From Mucidula mucida (taxonomy: Eukaryota > Basidiomycota > Agaricomycetes > Agaricales > Physalacriaceae): a stretch of 19,895 bases of DNA. A model generated the notes under the pieces. It was not told the DNA's origin and made no database searches. It saw only the letters and a program-made list of their open reading frames with translations. The DNA lies in contig JADNYV010000619.1 of assembly GCA_015501055.1 (NCBI GenBank), positions 1 through 19,895 on the forward strand. Reading direction: 5' to 3'. Of the stretch, positions 1 through 9,423 are shown piece by piece (position 1 is the first letter of the stretch; every line of letters starts with the position of its first letter). The translations under genes were made by a program, and so were the position numbers.

Positions 1-699
1 GCTCAGAATCAGTACAAGACTACAGATTCAAATCCTGATTATGAACAGCTATGTCAAGCAGTTGGTCAAACCTTCAAACTGTATCAACAGGATGACAGAC
101 TTAGTTGTGATATTGGCCACACACTTTTCAACTTTGCTCACTCTACAAATACCACAGAGCTTCTGATAGAAGAATTACTGCTTGAACTGCCCTCTGTGTT
201 TGTGGACAAAGTGGTCACAAATGTGCTGGAGAACTTGAATTCCTATAGCAATGTTACCTGGTTGATACAGTTCATGTTGAAAACTTATACAAGAGATGTG
301 GCAGGACCAAAAGTGAAAAATGATATCCTCACTTACTTAGAAAATGTGCTCTGTATGCACTGGTCCAATTCTAAGAAGCAGTTGAAAGTTGTCTCTGTTA
401 TTCTGGGATTTCTCAAAGCTGAGCTAATGAGAGAACTCGAATACTACAAAAGGGATATTTGCATGCTGTTGATTCAAGCACTGGTACGGAGTCTTGAGGA
501 CGATGAAAACCGAACTGTATTGCGAAAATGTATAGCTGTTGGACTGTTCAACGAGTTGACGGAAGTATTAGCCACAGCTGAGGACACATCTCAGCTAAAG
601 GACTTGCTTAAGCAATGGAGAGAAGATAACGAATATGTTTACCTCCAAAACGAACTAGATGTATGTACTACCCTCTGTATAAGATACAATGTCTTGTAA
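1..699 (+). CDS. 3' end of an unrecognised, probably alpha-helical repeat protein; composition unlike the rest of the window
   Basis: An open frame runs from the first base of the window to a TAA at 697-699, 232 codons without a stop or an evident intron, so the 5' end lies outside. The protein is rich in Leu, Glu, Asn and Lys with amphipathic helices, for example TELLIEELLLELP and LKVVSVILGFLKAELMRELE, which resembles armadillo/HEAT-type helical repeats. I cannot name the family. Base composition is striking: codons end mostly in A or T, and bases 1-437 contain no CpG, whereas the neighbouring fungal genes are CpG-rich. From 438 to 699 CpG reappears (nine occurrences). No poly(A) tract follows the stop. 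It converges on the DUF6699 gene with only 69 bp between stop codons. It could be a transferred gene, a contaminating or chimeric read joined to the fungal contig, or an unusual native gene. The open frame is certain; its function and origin are not. Confidence 0.6.
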   Translation, partial: AQNQYKTTDSNPDYEQLCQAVGQTFKLYQQDDRLSCDIGHTLFNFAHSTNTTELLIEELLLELPSVFVDKVVTNVLENLNSYSNVTWLIQFMLKTYTRDVAGPKVKNDILTYLENVLCMHWSNSKKQLKVVSVILGFLKAELMRELEYYKRDICMLLIQALVRSLEDDENRTVLRKCIAVGLFNELTEVLATAEDTSQLKDLLKQWREDNEYVYLQNELDVCTTLCIRYNVL

Positions 700-768
700 T
701 ATTATGAGAATCTGTGATGATAGTCTTCTGGGGCGATATATACACGGCGCACGATGTGGGTCCTACTA

Positions 769-1826
769 CTACTGACATTCTTTCAGAGTCAACCTCAGAT
801 ATACCTCACCCGCTCTTCCTAAGATATCTGAACTTGTGTAAGAAGGATCATGAACGAAGCCACCAAATGAGGACCTGCCCAACATCCAATCATGGACGCA
901 GAGGCTTGACGGACCAAATGATCGAGAGATGCGTTCCTTGTAGACGGCGTCCATGGCAGCGCGATGCGAAGGTGTGGCCTCCTTAAGGTCGCCAGAACCT
1001 AAAGGCGTCGAGAAAAAGTCGGCCAAGAAATCCAGGACATCCCCCACAGTGATTCCTGTCGACTTTTTCAACGCCGAGACTCTGAGCGCCCACGAGAACG
1101 AATCCGACACGATGCAAATTCTCGTGAGCCTCGGAGAAGTGGCAGGCTGTGAACGTATCGACTCAAGAGAGGCCACTCCGTTCGGGCTTGAGATTGCTGC
1201 AGTATCGAGAGAGGATCTCAAATCCCAGACGACATACTGAGCGGGTGACAAAAGTACAGGATTGACTATGACCGAGTAGTGGACATGCGCTATGAAGCTG
1301 GAGTCGAAAACGGGGGCATCTATCGAATATAAACCTTTGTTCTTCGATATCACCGGTAGCGAGAGGGCTTACAATTAGATCCCCCAGCCCAGGGTCCCAT
1401 AAGAATTTTCTTGAATTCAGGAAAGTCATCCGGACGTCTAGTGGGACGTGGAAGTCGTTGCGCGTCCTGCTTCCTACGCGCCTCTTCTTCAGCAATACGC
1501 AGCTCTCTAAGGTGCGCAGCGAGGTGGAATGCCATAATTTCCAACTCGTCTCTACTTGCGGTAGCAGGAAGCAAGACCGGCGGAACCGGACCATCGTTCG
1601 GGATCTGGCCGACGTTCTGGATAGGCTTCTGGGAGTGTGAAGATGATTTTGAGGATGCACGGGGAGCGGATAGAGGTGGGAGGCCCTTAAATTGGACTTG
1701 GGGAGCAGAGGATGATGAACCGGATGGAGCGGACGCATCACGACGCGCTCCGGAAGACTTGAGGATTGAACGAGGAGGCTGTTGGGCATGAGAATCGCGG
1801 GCAGGAAGAGGGTGGGCAGGGTCCAT
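769..1826 (-). CDS. DUF6699 domain protein (334 aa, two exons)
   Basis: Two exons on the minus strand: 1826-1373 and 1319-769, separated by a 53-nt intron (1320-1372, donor GTAAGC, acceptor GATAG). The junction codon is TAT, and 454+551 nt give 334 residues. The N-terminal half is low-complexity, with a PPRSILKSSG motif followed by Ser/Pro-rich sequence and a charged helix (LRELRIAEEEARRKQDAQ). The C-terminal half (about residues 152-334) has the pattern I associate with the DUF6699 family of Agaricomycetes: a VIVNPVLL start, VVWDLRSS, a strand around LTRICIVSDSFSWALRV, TVGDVLDFLADFF, an AAMDAVYKERI helix, and the late motif VHDWMLGRSSFGGF. The function of DUF6699 is unknown. The start at 1826 is the first ATG of the exon frame. 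A longer overlapping frame (1163-1978) is a shadow. Exon joining is well supported; the family assignment is from memory of its motifs. Confidence 0.85.
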
Positions 1827-3565
1827 GCAAAAGTACGCGTCGGAAAAGAGAAGAATCTGGAATCCGCGGTAAGATCAGTTGGCCAGTTGTTGATGAAGTG
1901 TGCGACATACGGGACGATAGCGACGAAAACGAGAAAGCGAATAAATTTAATACAAAGAAGAAGTAAGAGAAAGCCCAATGGGCGTCGTTAGATCGTTATG
2001 CAGCGATGGTGGGCGTCGGGCAGCGACGACATGGGCGCAAGAGGCAAAGCTGTTTGTACAAACAAACACAAATCCGTACTTGCCTTTGCCTCTCACTGCG
2101 GCTTCATTTCTCTGCGTAAACTAGTCACTTGGACCGCTACTTTCACAAGAAAACAATCAGCGGCGCTTTCTAAGATTGCGGGAGCATACCCTTGCGCTCC
2201 ATCACTCGTATCATCTGAAAGCCAAATCTTGACCTTTCCCGTTTTCGTCCCATCCAATTACAGGGAACTGTGCTTTACGCGACATTTACGCTCGTTCGGT
2301 CTGGAGCAGAGCCTCGCGATGTTTTTTCACCCTGGTTGCTCCAATTTTCTATATCGCGGTCATGGGGAAAGACGACCATTCTGGCCGCCCACTGTAGGGG
2401 AGCGTCCTCAAAGGCACCTCTCATTGAGGTCTGCAATATCGCTCTTCACTACTCCAGGAAGCTACTCATTGGAGGATGATGTTTGGCTGATTCGACTTGG
2501 ATCTGACAGCAGACGCACGACGTGCGAACGGTGCAGATTGCATTACCAGCGACGCGTGCACACCATCGCCGTGGCCCAAACCATCCTGAATGGCGTGACA
2601 TACGACTCGGATTTCCATTTCTCCCCAGAAGGCGACAGGAGTGATGCTGGTCTAGCTACGAATAAATTCTGGCTGATGGCTTGAAAAGGATGCTTCAAAA
2701 TTGAACGCGGAAATTCTAGTACGATTCATGCGCATATATGCGGTGGAGTTGACTCACAAATTTTCAGTTCAATTAGTAGTGGTAGAAATGACTGTCTGAT
2801 ACACCTCTCTCAGTCGACAGTCGGGCTCAAGAGTAATTCACGATAGTGTTCCATTCAAAGGTACGTCTACCGTCCGTCATGGTGTCGATGTGTTTGTTTA
2901 TTGGGATTCATATGTCTACGACTTAGCGGACTGTGACGCTCGTAGACACGTTTCCCGGTGGTGCATCGCGGCCAGAGGGGATGGATGTACGCTTCGTGTT
3001 TTTCGTCGCATCCGGGACCGCGAAGTTGCACTCTTCAAGGACCTCGGCATTGGAACCATTCACTGCGTTTAGATCCTTCCTTTGCCGAGCATTCATTTCT
3101 CTCCCTCTTCACCATCTCACAAGCTCCGTATAGAAGCATTCACATTCAAGCTAGATATCAACCGCTGACCTGGAACGTAGTATTGCGGGAACTGCTTGTG
3201 TCTACACAGAGTACTGTTTATCAACGTTCGTGGCATCTAACTTTCGTCGGATCACTGGGATCGTCAATGCATCTGCTTCTCAGAAATCGCGTGTCGAAGC
3301 AAGCAGTAGCTTCCGATGGTGCGCATGCTTGAGACTTGTGTCACGGTCGTATGCTTCCTCAGATACGAGGTCAACTAACCCGCCAGTTTCCCGGTACATC
3401 TTACACCTCAGGGAGCTTGCAGAATACGCTTGTCTAAAGATTTGTATTTCTGCACTTTGATTCCTTTTGTATCTCTGTCCATCTGCTATAATATTGCGCC
3501 TATCGACAGCAGTGGTTCCCTGGCCCTGTTGCAACTAGCAAATAATAAAGAAAGGTCAACGACCA
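1827..3565. other. 1.7-kb stretch without a recognisable gene
   Basis: This lies between the 5' end of the DUF6699 gene and the 3' end of the aldo/keto reductase gene, so it should contain the DUF6699 promoter and the reductase 3' UTR. The longest open frame (1998-2684, + strand, 228 codons) has an erratic composition, no recognisable domain and no splice-supported extension, so I do not call it a gene. Several 60-125-codon frames at 2890-3534 overlap one another on both strands and look like chance. No terminal repeats, transposase or reverse-transcriptase motifs were seen. The only notable structure is the nested inverted repeat at 2041-2092. Confidence 0.6.
2041..2092. repeat. Nested inverted repeat with a 12-bp palindrome in the loop
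   Basis: GAGGCAAAG at 2041-2049 is matched by its exact reverse complement CTTTGCCTC at 2084-2092. The 34-nt loop contains a perfect 12-bp palindrome, GTTTGTACAAAC, at 2052-2063. It sits about 215-265 bp upstream of the DUF6699 start codon. It could be a transcription-factor site or a transcript hairpin, or it may be chance. Confidence 0.6.
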
Positions 3566-4902
3566 TCAAGGCGACGCCCACGACCAATCCTTAAACCCAG
3601 ACTCCTCAAATATCCTCATCACCCTCTCTTCCTCCTCCACCCTCCCCTCACTCTCCTTCCCCCCAGCCCTTATCTCCCGCCACACCCTCACACACTCATG
3701 CACCTCCTCCACCTTACTAAACCCCGTCACGAGCGGATACACACCCCCACACATCCGAATCGCGTATCCCAAAGCCACATTCGGCAGCCCCCCGTCCCCC
3801 ACCATCGCCGCACGCGCCGCCACGCGCAGCGGCTCCGGCGCGGGGTGCCACGGCGGGAGCGCCGCGGTGAGCAGCCCCATGCTGAACGGCGACGCCGTGA
3901 GCACCTGCCCGACCCGCGCGCGGCCCACTAGCTCCGGCGCGTACTGCAAAAAGGTACTGTTCTGCAGCGAGAGATGCGAGTATGAGAGAACGACGTCGAC
4001 GGGCTCGTACGGCGGCGTGTGCAAGATGAGCAGCGCGAGGCGCAGGAGTGTCGGGAGTGGATATCCTTTTCAAAGTGGAGCGAGAGTTAGAGTGTATGGG
4101 AGGGAAAAGGTTATTATATACCTGTGATTCCGATCTTCTTGATTGTTCCCTGTTGTTTGAGGTCGCAGAGCGTCGCATACGCATCGAGGATCTGCTGATC
4201 GCCTGGTCCATGCACTGTGCTTTCCTGGCCGGGCGCAAGTGCCCCCGCTTTATCCGTTAGAGCCGCAGCAGAGTTGCCGGGCCCCTGCCCTATAGGCGTA
4301 CACACAAACTCGGTATCATGCAGGTAGACAGTGTCCAGATAGTCCGTCTGCAGCCGCTCAAGACTCCGTTTGACACTATTGCGGATTGCGTCTGGGCGAT
4401 AATCAAACTCGTTTGCGCTGACACGCCCACACTTGGTCATCTTGTCGCCCATTATTTAGCATGCGAGACAAAAGGAATCATTCTTACGATCTGGTAAGAC
4501 GAGCGTGGAAACTCATCCTTGATGGCCTGCAAAGCCTTCCCAAGGACCACCTCCGAGGGCCCATAATAAATCGAAGTATCGATCGTGCGAATGCCGTATC
4601 TGTGTGTGAGGAAGCGAGTCAGACCACATGATCGAGTTTTCGTCCTTCAAGAGCGCACACCGAAAAGCAAGACGAACAACGCGCAATGGGACCGTACTCT
4701 CCAGATGGTCATCAGTATTGTATTGATTCGACAAGACCCCTCCCCCGATGACGAGCTGCGATACAGGTAAAGGGGCGTCAACCGTCGTCTGTGATGGGAA
4801 TATGATAAGCAAACAAGATAGATCTTTCTTTCGACGACGTACGACGAGTGGACCTTCGACAGGTTGATCCTCGATTTCATCCGGGATAGCAGCCCAAGAC
4901 AT
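3566..4902 (-). CDS. Aldo/keto reductase, D-arabinose / L-galactose dehydrogenase type (372 aa, five exons)
   Basis: Exons on the minus strand: 4902-4843, 4788-4661, 4599-4488, 4440-4122 and 4065-3566; introns are 54, 61, 47 and 56 nt and all junctions are in frame. The product is an NAD(P)-dependent oxidoreductase of the aldo/keto reductase barrel fold, expected in the cytosol. The full catalytic tetrad is visible: Asp70 and Tyr75 in IDTSIYYG, Lys103 in MTKCGRV, and His141 in VYLHDTEF. The N-terminal LVIGGGVLSNQYN and the block KKIGITGYPLP followed by VVLSYSHLSLQN resemble yeast Ara2 (NAD-dependent D-arabinose dehydrogenase) and plant L-galactose dehydrogenase, enzymes acting on sugars en route to erythroascorbate or ascorbate. 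Compared with Ara2 there is an extra Gly/Ala-rich loop of about 30 residues after His141. The C-terminus is Glu/Arg-rich and ends GFKDWSWASP. I chose MSWAAIP (4902) because no in-frame ATG lies just upstream. The exact substrate is inferred. Confidence 0.9.
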
Positions 4903-5256
4903 GGTCAGATAAACTGCTTTCAAAGCCTTTGAAGATGATGGTCGGCGCGAAAGGATGTAGCGGACCGAGGCGTTCGGTAGTACGTCGGAGTTATACCTTA
5001 AATGTCATTTTTTGCTCAAAAGGACATGTACAAAGACGCGATTATTGCAGCTCAGACTCAAGGACGACATCTACGAAGACAAGCGCAGCGTCCAAATACA
5101 CAATACAAACTCACTCATAGGCCATACGCTCAACCACCTACCTTGAAGAGTTCGAACTCGAGGCTCAGCGCTCAATCCTTGACACGAATCCAGCATGGGA
5201 CCTTGATAGGGTGGTAACAAAAATATCCGCTCGCTGCTCCAGATCAAGTACATCCT
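4903..5256. promoter_or_regulatory. Intergenic: upstream region of the aldo/keto reductase and 3' flank of the NDUFA4-like gene
   Basis: 354 bp with no convincing coding frame. Both flanking genes run leftward, so it holds the 3' UTR of the NDUFA4-like gene and the promoter of the reductase. I see no clear TATA box. A perfect 12-bp palindrome, GAGTTCGAACTC, lies at 5148-5159, about 245 bp upstream of the reductase start codon, and is a possible regulator site. Confidence 0.5.
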
Positions 5257-5742
5257 CTAAAGCTTATCCCTAGACCAACTACCCAACAAACACATCAGCA
5301 CCACCCCCCAAAAAAACACTCAAAATTCACTCACCTCTTATCAAACTTATGGTTCACCTCAATAAGCTTCGTGCCCTGGTCCTGCTGGATATCATTCCAC
5401 GGCGTAGGGTTCGCCTTGGTCCAGATCACTATAACGAACATCAGCCCCCGCGACCAGCCCAGAGCACCCCAGAACAACGCACCAGTCGGCCCCATAGCGA
5501 GGCGGTACCCGTAGAATCCCGCGACGCCCACGATCCCGCCTACAATGACGATGCTACATACAAGCAGTTAGTTAGTCGCGCGGACCCCCTTCGGTGGTAG
5601 CGTACATGGGTAGAGCCTAACCCGTATTCGCAGTCAGCTTTGCGGCGCACGAAAGGAGACAGCGAGCACAACGCACCTCGACGGCATACCAGTTCTTCAT
5701 AAACTGCCTCGAGACGGACGATTTGCCTGCGGTTTTGCTCAT
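5257..5742 (-). CDS. NDUFA4/B12D (MLRQ)-like mitochondrial protein (87 aa, five exons with an 11-nt microexon)
   Basis: Exons on the minus strand: 5742-5677, 5616-5606 (11 nt), 5553-5483, 5428-5335 and 5278-5257; introns are 60, 52, 54 and 56 nt with CTGAC, CTAAC and CTGAT branch sites. Only this structure keeps the frame and restores the family pattern. The protein has a basic start (MSKTAGKSSVSRQFMKNWYA), one hydrophobic span (about residues 23-45, LPIIVIVGGIVGVAGFYGYR), then a conserved tail with VIWTKANPTPWN and KFDKSWSRDKL. This matches the single-span B12D/NDUFA4 family, small inner-membrane proteins associated with complex I or cytochrome oxidase; which complex applies in fungi cannot be told from sequence. 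Intron 3 (5429-5482) is 54 nt, a multiple of three with no stop, so retention would still give a readable protein with 18 extra hydrophobic residues. Introns 1 and 3 share the same first nine bases, GTGCGTTGT. Confidence 0.88.
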
Positions 5743-6243
5743 GGTTGTGGTAAGTGGATGGTGTATGCTAACGTTGAACGGACTCCGGTTCACACCACTC
5801 GGCGAATTGCGGAAACCCGGGTCTAGAATTGTCCAGACTTGTGCCAGTGGCGCACTCTCGGAGTCAGCCAGCAAAAAAAAAGATAAAGATAAAAGGCATA
5901 GGGCATACTATATTCAGAATAACGAAATAAAAAACTTCAAAGCGAATCTCGGATGTCACATAATAATGTTACACGAAATTTTTACAAAAGGGCAAGTCCC
6001 TGTAGCGTCCGTTCTAGCATCTAGCTACGAGCGTATGGAACAACAGCGATAGAAATGGAATAGATAGCGTGGGGTGAGTGGATTGATGCCGAGAGCTATA
6101 AACCGTCGACATCATCACAGAAAAAGTGAAGGAGGAAGAGATAACAGTCCAGAAATGTACACACAGCTCATGCACGTTCAACTCATATCTGCAAAAACAC
6201 CGTCAGCCAAAAACACCCCCACAAAAGCAGAAAAACACCCACC
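5743..6243. promoter_or_regulatory. Intergenic: upstream region of the NDUFA4-like gene and 3' flank of the coiled-coil gene
   Basis: 501 bp. Both neighbours are on the minus strand, so this should contain the NDUFA4-like promoter and the 3' UTR of the large gene. It includes an A-rich tract near 5873-5898 and an AT-rich segment to about 6000. The short open frames here show no family similarity. No clear TATA box or repeat was found. Confidence 0.5.
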
Positions 6244-9200
6244 TTACAAAAATACCGCATCATCATCACGGCATTTCTTACACACATCGCCCGCAAACGG
6301 CACAATCGCAGAACCCTCTGTCGCCAGCCGGGCCTTCAACTTCTCCAGTTGCTGCTCCTTCGTCACGAACCGCCTCTCCTGAACAAGAGACGAAAAAGGC
6401 TGCACCAACGGCACATCGTCCGCTTTGGGTGACAGCGACAACCCAATATAGTTCGTAAACGACGAAAACAGCCGTGGCGACCAAGAAGTCACAGGCCGCG
6501 GGCTCTCTTCAGCAGGCTCCCGATTGCCCAAATCCACACTCATCATCACTGCCGGCGAGTCCATCGATAAGTCATCGGAGAACCTGCGAAGGGCGTTCAT
6601 CTTGCCGTCCACTAGAATTGAGAAACACAAATCAGTAAGACGTACTCATATTAGTTTGAGGGTTATAGGTCGAACCATTTGATGACTTATCAAAACCGCT
6701 CTTTACAACAGGTGCGTTGTTGTGCGAGGCCGCCAAGGGCTTGCGCACAGGCTGACGAATGAACGTGGTCGTCGGTTTCGGCCTGGGCGAGATGGGTTGG
6801 GGGATGAAAGAGTGCGTGGTCCGTTTGTTCGGAGGAGTTTGATAGCTGTAGTTGTCAGAAGACGAGCGGAGAGGAATAGCGCGAGGAATAGCAGAAGGAG
6901 ACGCAGTCCTCCTAGGAACAGAAGCGGGAGGAGTAGCTGTTTGATGACCAAAGTTGAACGGAGTACGAGTATCATCCTCATCATCCGCTTCCTCTTCCAC
7001 ATCGAAACCTGGAAGAGGTTCAAAGCGAACCTTGGGACTAGGTGTCTCGGGTGCTGAGATCTCCACGGGAGTCACTGCAGAAACAGGCGCCAACAAATCG
7101 ACAGGATCGTCAGTCGGTGGCGTGAAGGTAATCTTGATGCCTCCGACTTCACCAAAGAGATCGTCGTCGTCGTCTTCAGCTTCCACCTTTGTGGCTTCAC
7201 TGCCATCCTCCTCGTCTTCCTCCTCTTCTTCAATAACAATATCAAGCCCCTTCTCCTCCTCTTCCTCTGCAGTAGCACCGAGCAACCAAGCGGGCATGTC
7301 AGTATCCGCGGCAAACTTGAAGCCGCTGGCGAACAAGCCCTTGCTCCTCTCGAAGCTATACGGGTCCTCGTCATCAGTAGAAAGCACGGGACTGTCCTCC
7401 TTGTCATCGAGACAGCCAAAGAACCTGTCAACCTCGTTTGAGCTATCGGAGGCGACAACGGTCGATGCGTGGGATCCACGCGGAAAAGTCCACGTCTTCG
7501 ACAATGAAGCACGCGCCTGATGCGAAGGTGGCGTCTTAACAGGTGTAACAAGACCAGTCGTTACTTCCTGCTGGGATACATCCCTCAACGACACCACAGA
7601 GCGCGGGAAACCATCATCAGAACCGAAATCATCATCTGACATCGGGCTGTTGGTCAGGTCGAGATCATCCTCATCTTCATCCTCGTATCCAGCGAGACCA
7701 CTGTCCTCGTCCGAGAAGTAGCCGCCTTCCTCGGGCTCTTCAGCAACCGACTTGAGGGAGAAACCAAATTCCATTGGCGACTCGTCAACATCGGTGACAG
7801 ACGAGGTGAAAGAATCAAGCGAAGATCCAATCCCGGCGCCTCGTTTCCTGGAGAATGGCTCCCACGCGGGAGGAGTAGGTGTCGCCATGGCGTCGTTATT
7901 GGCTTTCAGACGGGCAACCTCGTCCTCCAATGCGGCCTTCTCCCGCGCTAAGCGATCGACATCGCCCTGCAAGGCGCGGTTCTCGTCTCGAACGTCCGAA
8001 AGTTGACTGTTGAGGGTCTCAACCTCCTTTGCCAAACCAGCGCGTTCAACTTCGACCATGCCGCACTTGGTCCTCGCAACCCATGCTTCTCTTCTCTCGT
8101 TCTCAACACGCTTCGCAAAAGTTACCAACTGTTTGTCCATGTCGGCAACTCGCTCGCGCCAGCCTTCAACGTCCCGCTTGAGCTCGTCACGTTCTGCCTT
8201 GAGGTCAGCGACCAGACGCAGCATTTCGTCGTCAGCAGCAGAAGACGAGTTGGAGATATCTGAAAGAGCGGAAGTGGGACGCGAGCCGTATCCATCGTCA
8301 CGACGCTTGGAATTCAAACTACGCTCGAGGTCCATGATGCGAGTAAGAAGCGCGTTGTGACTTTTGAATAAAAAATGCTGCTCGCTGGCACTGAGGGGTC
8401 GAGTCTGGCTGCGACGAGATGAACTGGACGAGATGGAGCACGCATCATCGTCGTCCGTAGCAACACTGCTCATGGAACGGCGGCTATCAAATGTGGGGGT
8501 CATCTCAGGAGTGGGCAAGCCAGCAGCACCAGACAATGAAGAGGAAGAGCGTTTATAAGTGATGCTTCGTCGGCGAGCAGGTTTAGGATCAGAGGACAGA
8601 TCCACTGATGCAGGCTTCACCAGAGAGCCGTCTGAGGCAATCTGCAAATTGAGGACAGGTTTACGAGAGGCGGCCACCGTCGGAGGAGACGGGGTTTGGG
8701 AACTTCTGTCAGAGCATAGCGACAGGGATCGAAGCCCCTGGCGAGCTTGGGACGCGCTGGGAGGAGTAGGAAGACCGTACATATTAGATAAAGCATCGGG
8801 GGTCAGGGACAAGGGACGGAGACTGAGGGTGGCAGGACGCGGCTTGGAAGTAAGGGGTTTGGTTGCGGACGGGATGGAGTGTTCGATGGAGGCGCACGTT
8901 GCTGGGGCCTCCTCTTCGTCCTCGTCCTCCTCAACCAAAGTGTGCAATTGGTCCTTGGAGGACGCGCTAGGTCCGAGGAGTTTGAAGGAATCCCGCTTGT
9001 TTGCCATGAGGGAAGACAGCCCCGGATTGGCGCCAGTTCCAGCAGGAAAAGAGGGTTTAGAGGCTAATAAACAGGTTTAGTAGGTTGCCGGACACGTAAA
9101 AAAGAGTACTTACGAAAATCGAAGCCCATGCTCTCGCTATCCGGGGTCATGAGCTCGGGTATCTCGACTTTGGAGTAAGAGGCGTCCGGCTTGCCCTCGA

Positions 9201-9423
9201 GGGCCCAAAGTGCCCTGCGACGGATAGAATCCTTCTCGCTGTTGTCCTCCGAGATAGATTGTGACAAGTCTGGGACGGCCATACCCATCATTTCAGCAGA
9301 TTCGCGCCGTGTAGAGACCGAGGACCTGCGTCTGTGGTGCGAGTTGCGCTTGGAGGAAGGCGGGGGAGCGTCGCTGAGGATTGCGGGGGTGGATTTGGAC
9401 GCGGCAAAGGTGAATGAAGACAT
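6244..9423 (-). CDS. Large acidic, Ser-rich coiled-coil protein of unknown function (about 1031 aa, three exons)
   Basis: Exons on the minus strand: 9423-9114, 9063-6646 and 6611-6244. The first intron (9064-9113, 50 nt) has donor GTAAGT, a CTAAA branch and acceptor TTAG. The second is drawn as 34 nt (6612-6645, donor GTACGT); a 64-nt version from GTTCGA at 6675 is also in frame and would remove ten residues. I do not recognise a named family. The N-terminus is Ser/Arg/His-rich (KRNSHHRRRSSVSTRRES), followed by a long disordered Ser/Pro region with repeated LPTP motifs. A coiled coil lies at about residues 380-490 (LVADLKAERDELKRDVEGW), and an acidic block at about 700-745. The last exon has an ordered, probably conserved tail: SPRLFSSFTNYIGLSLSP, FVTKEQQLEKLKARL and a CKKC pair near the C-terminus. 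The CxxC, if metal-binding, is a single pair only. It resembles cytoskeletal or septal scaffold proteins in general shape, which is only an inference. It is transcribed divergently from the WD40 gene. Confidence 0.85.

Noticed and set aside
1163..1978. 271-codon minus-strand frame beginning with a hydrophobic, signal-like stretch
   Set aside because: It overlaps both exons of the DUF6699 gene in another frame. The spliced DUF6699 product explains the region better, and the remainder of this frame is Arg/Ser-rich shadow sequence.
1998..2684. 228-codon plus-strand open frame
   Set aside because: No recognisable domain, erratic residue composition, and neither strand yields a conserved product with splice signals. 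Kept only as a note in the intergenic entry.
7072..8360. Many long frames antisense or out of frame within the coiled-coil gene
   Set aside because: They mirror the Ser/Glu/Asp-rich codons of the real exon and have no independent support.
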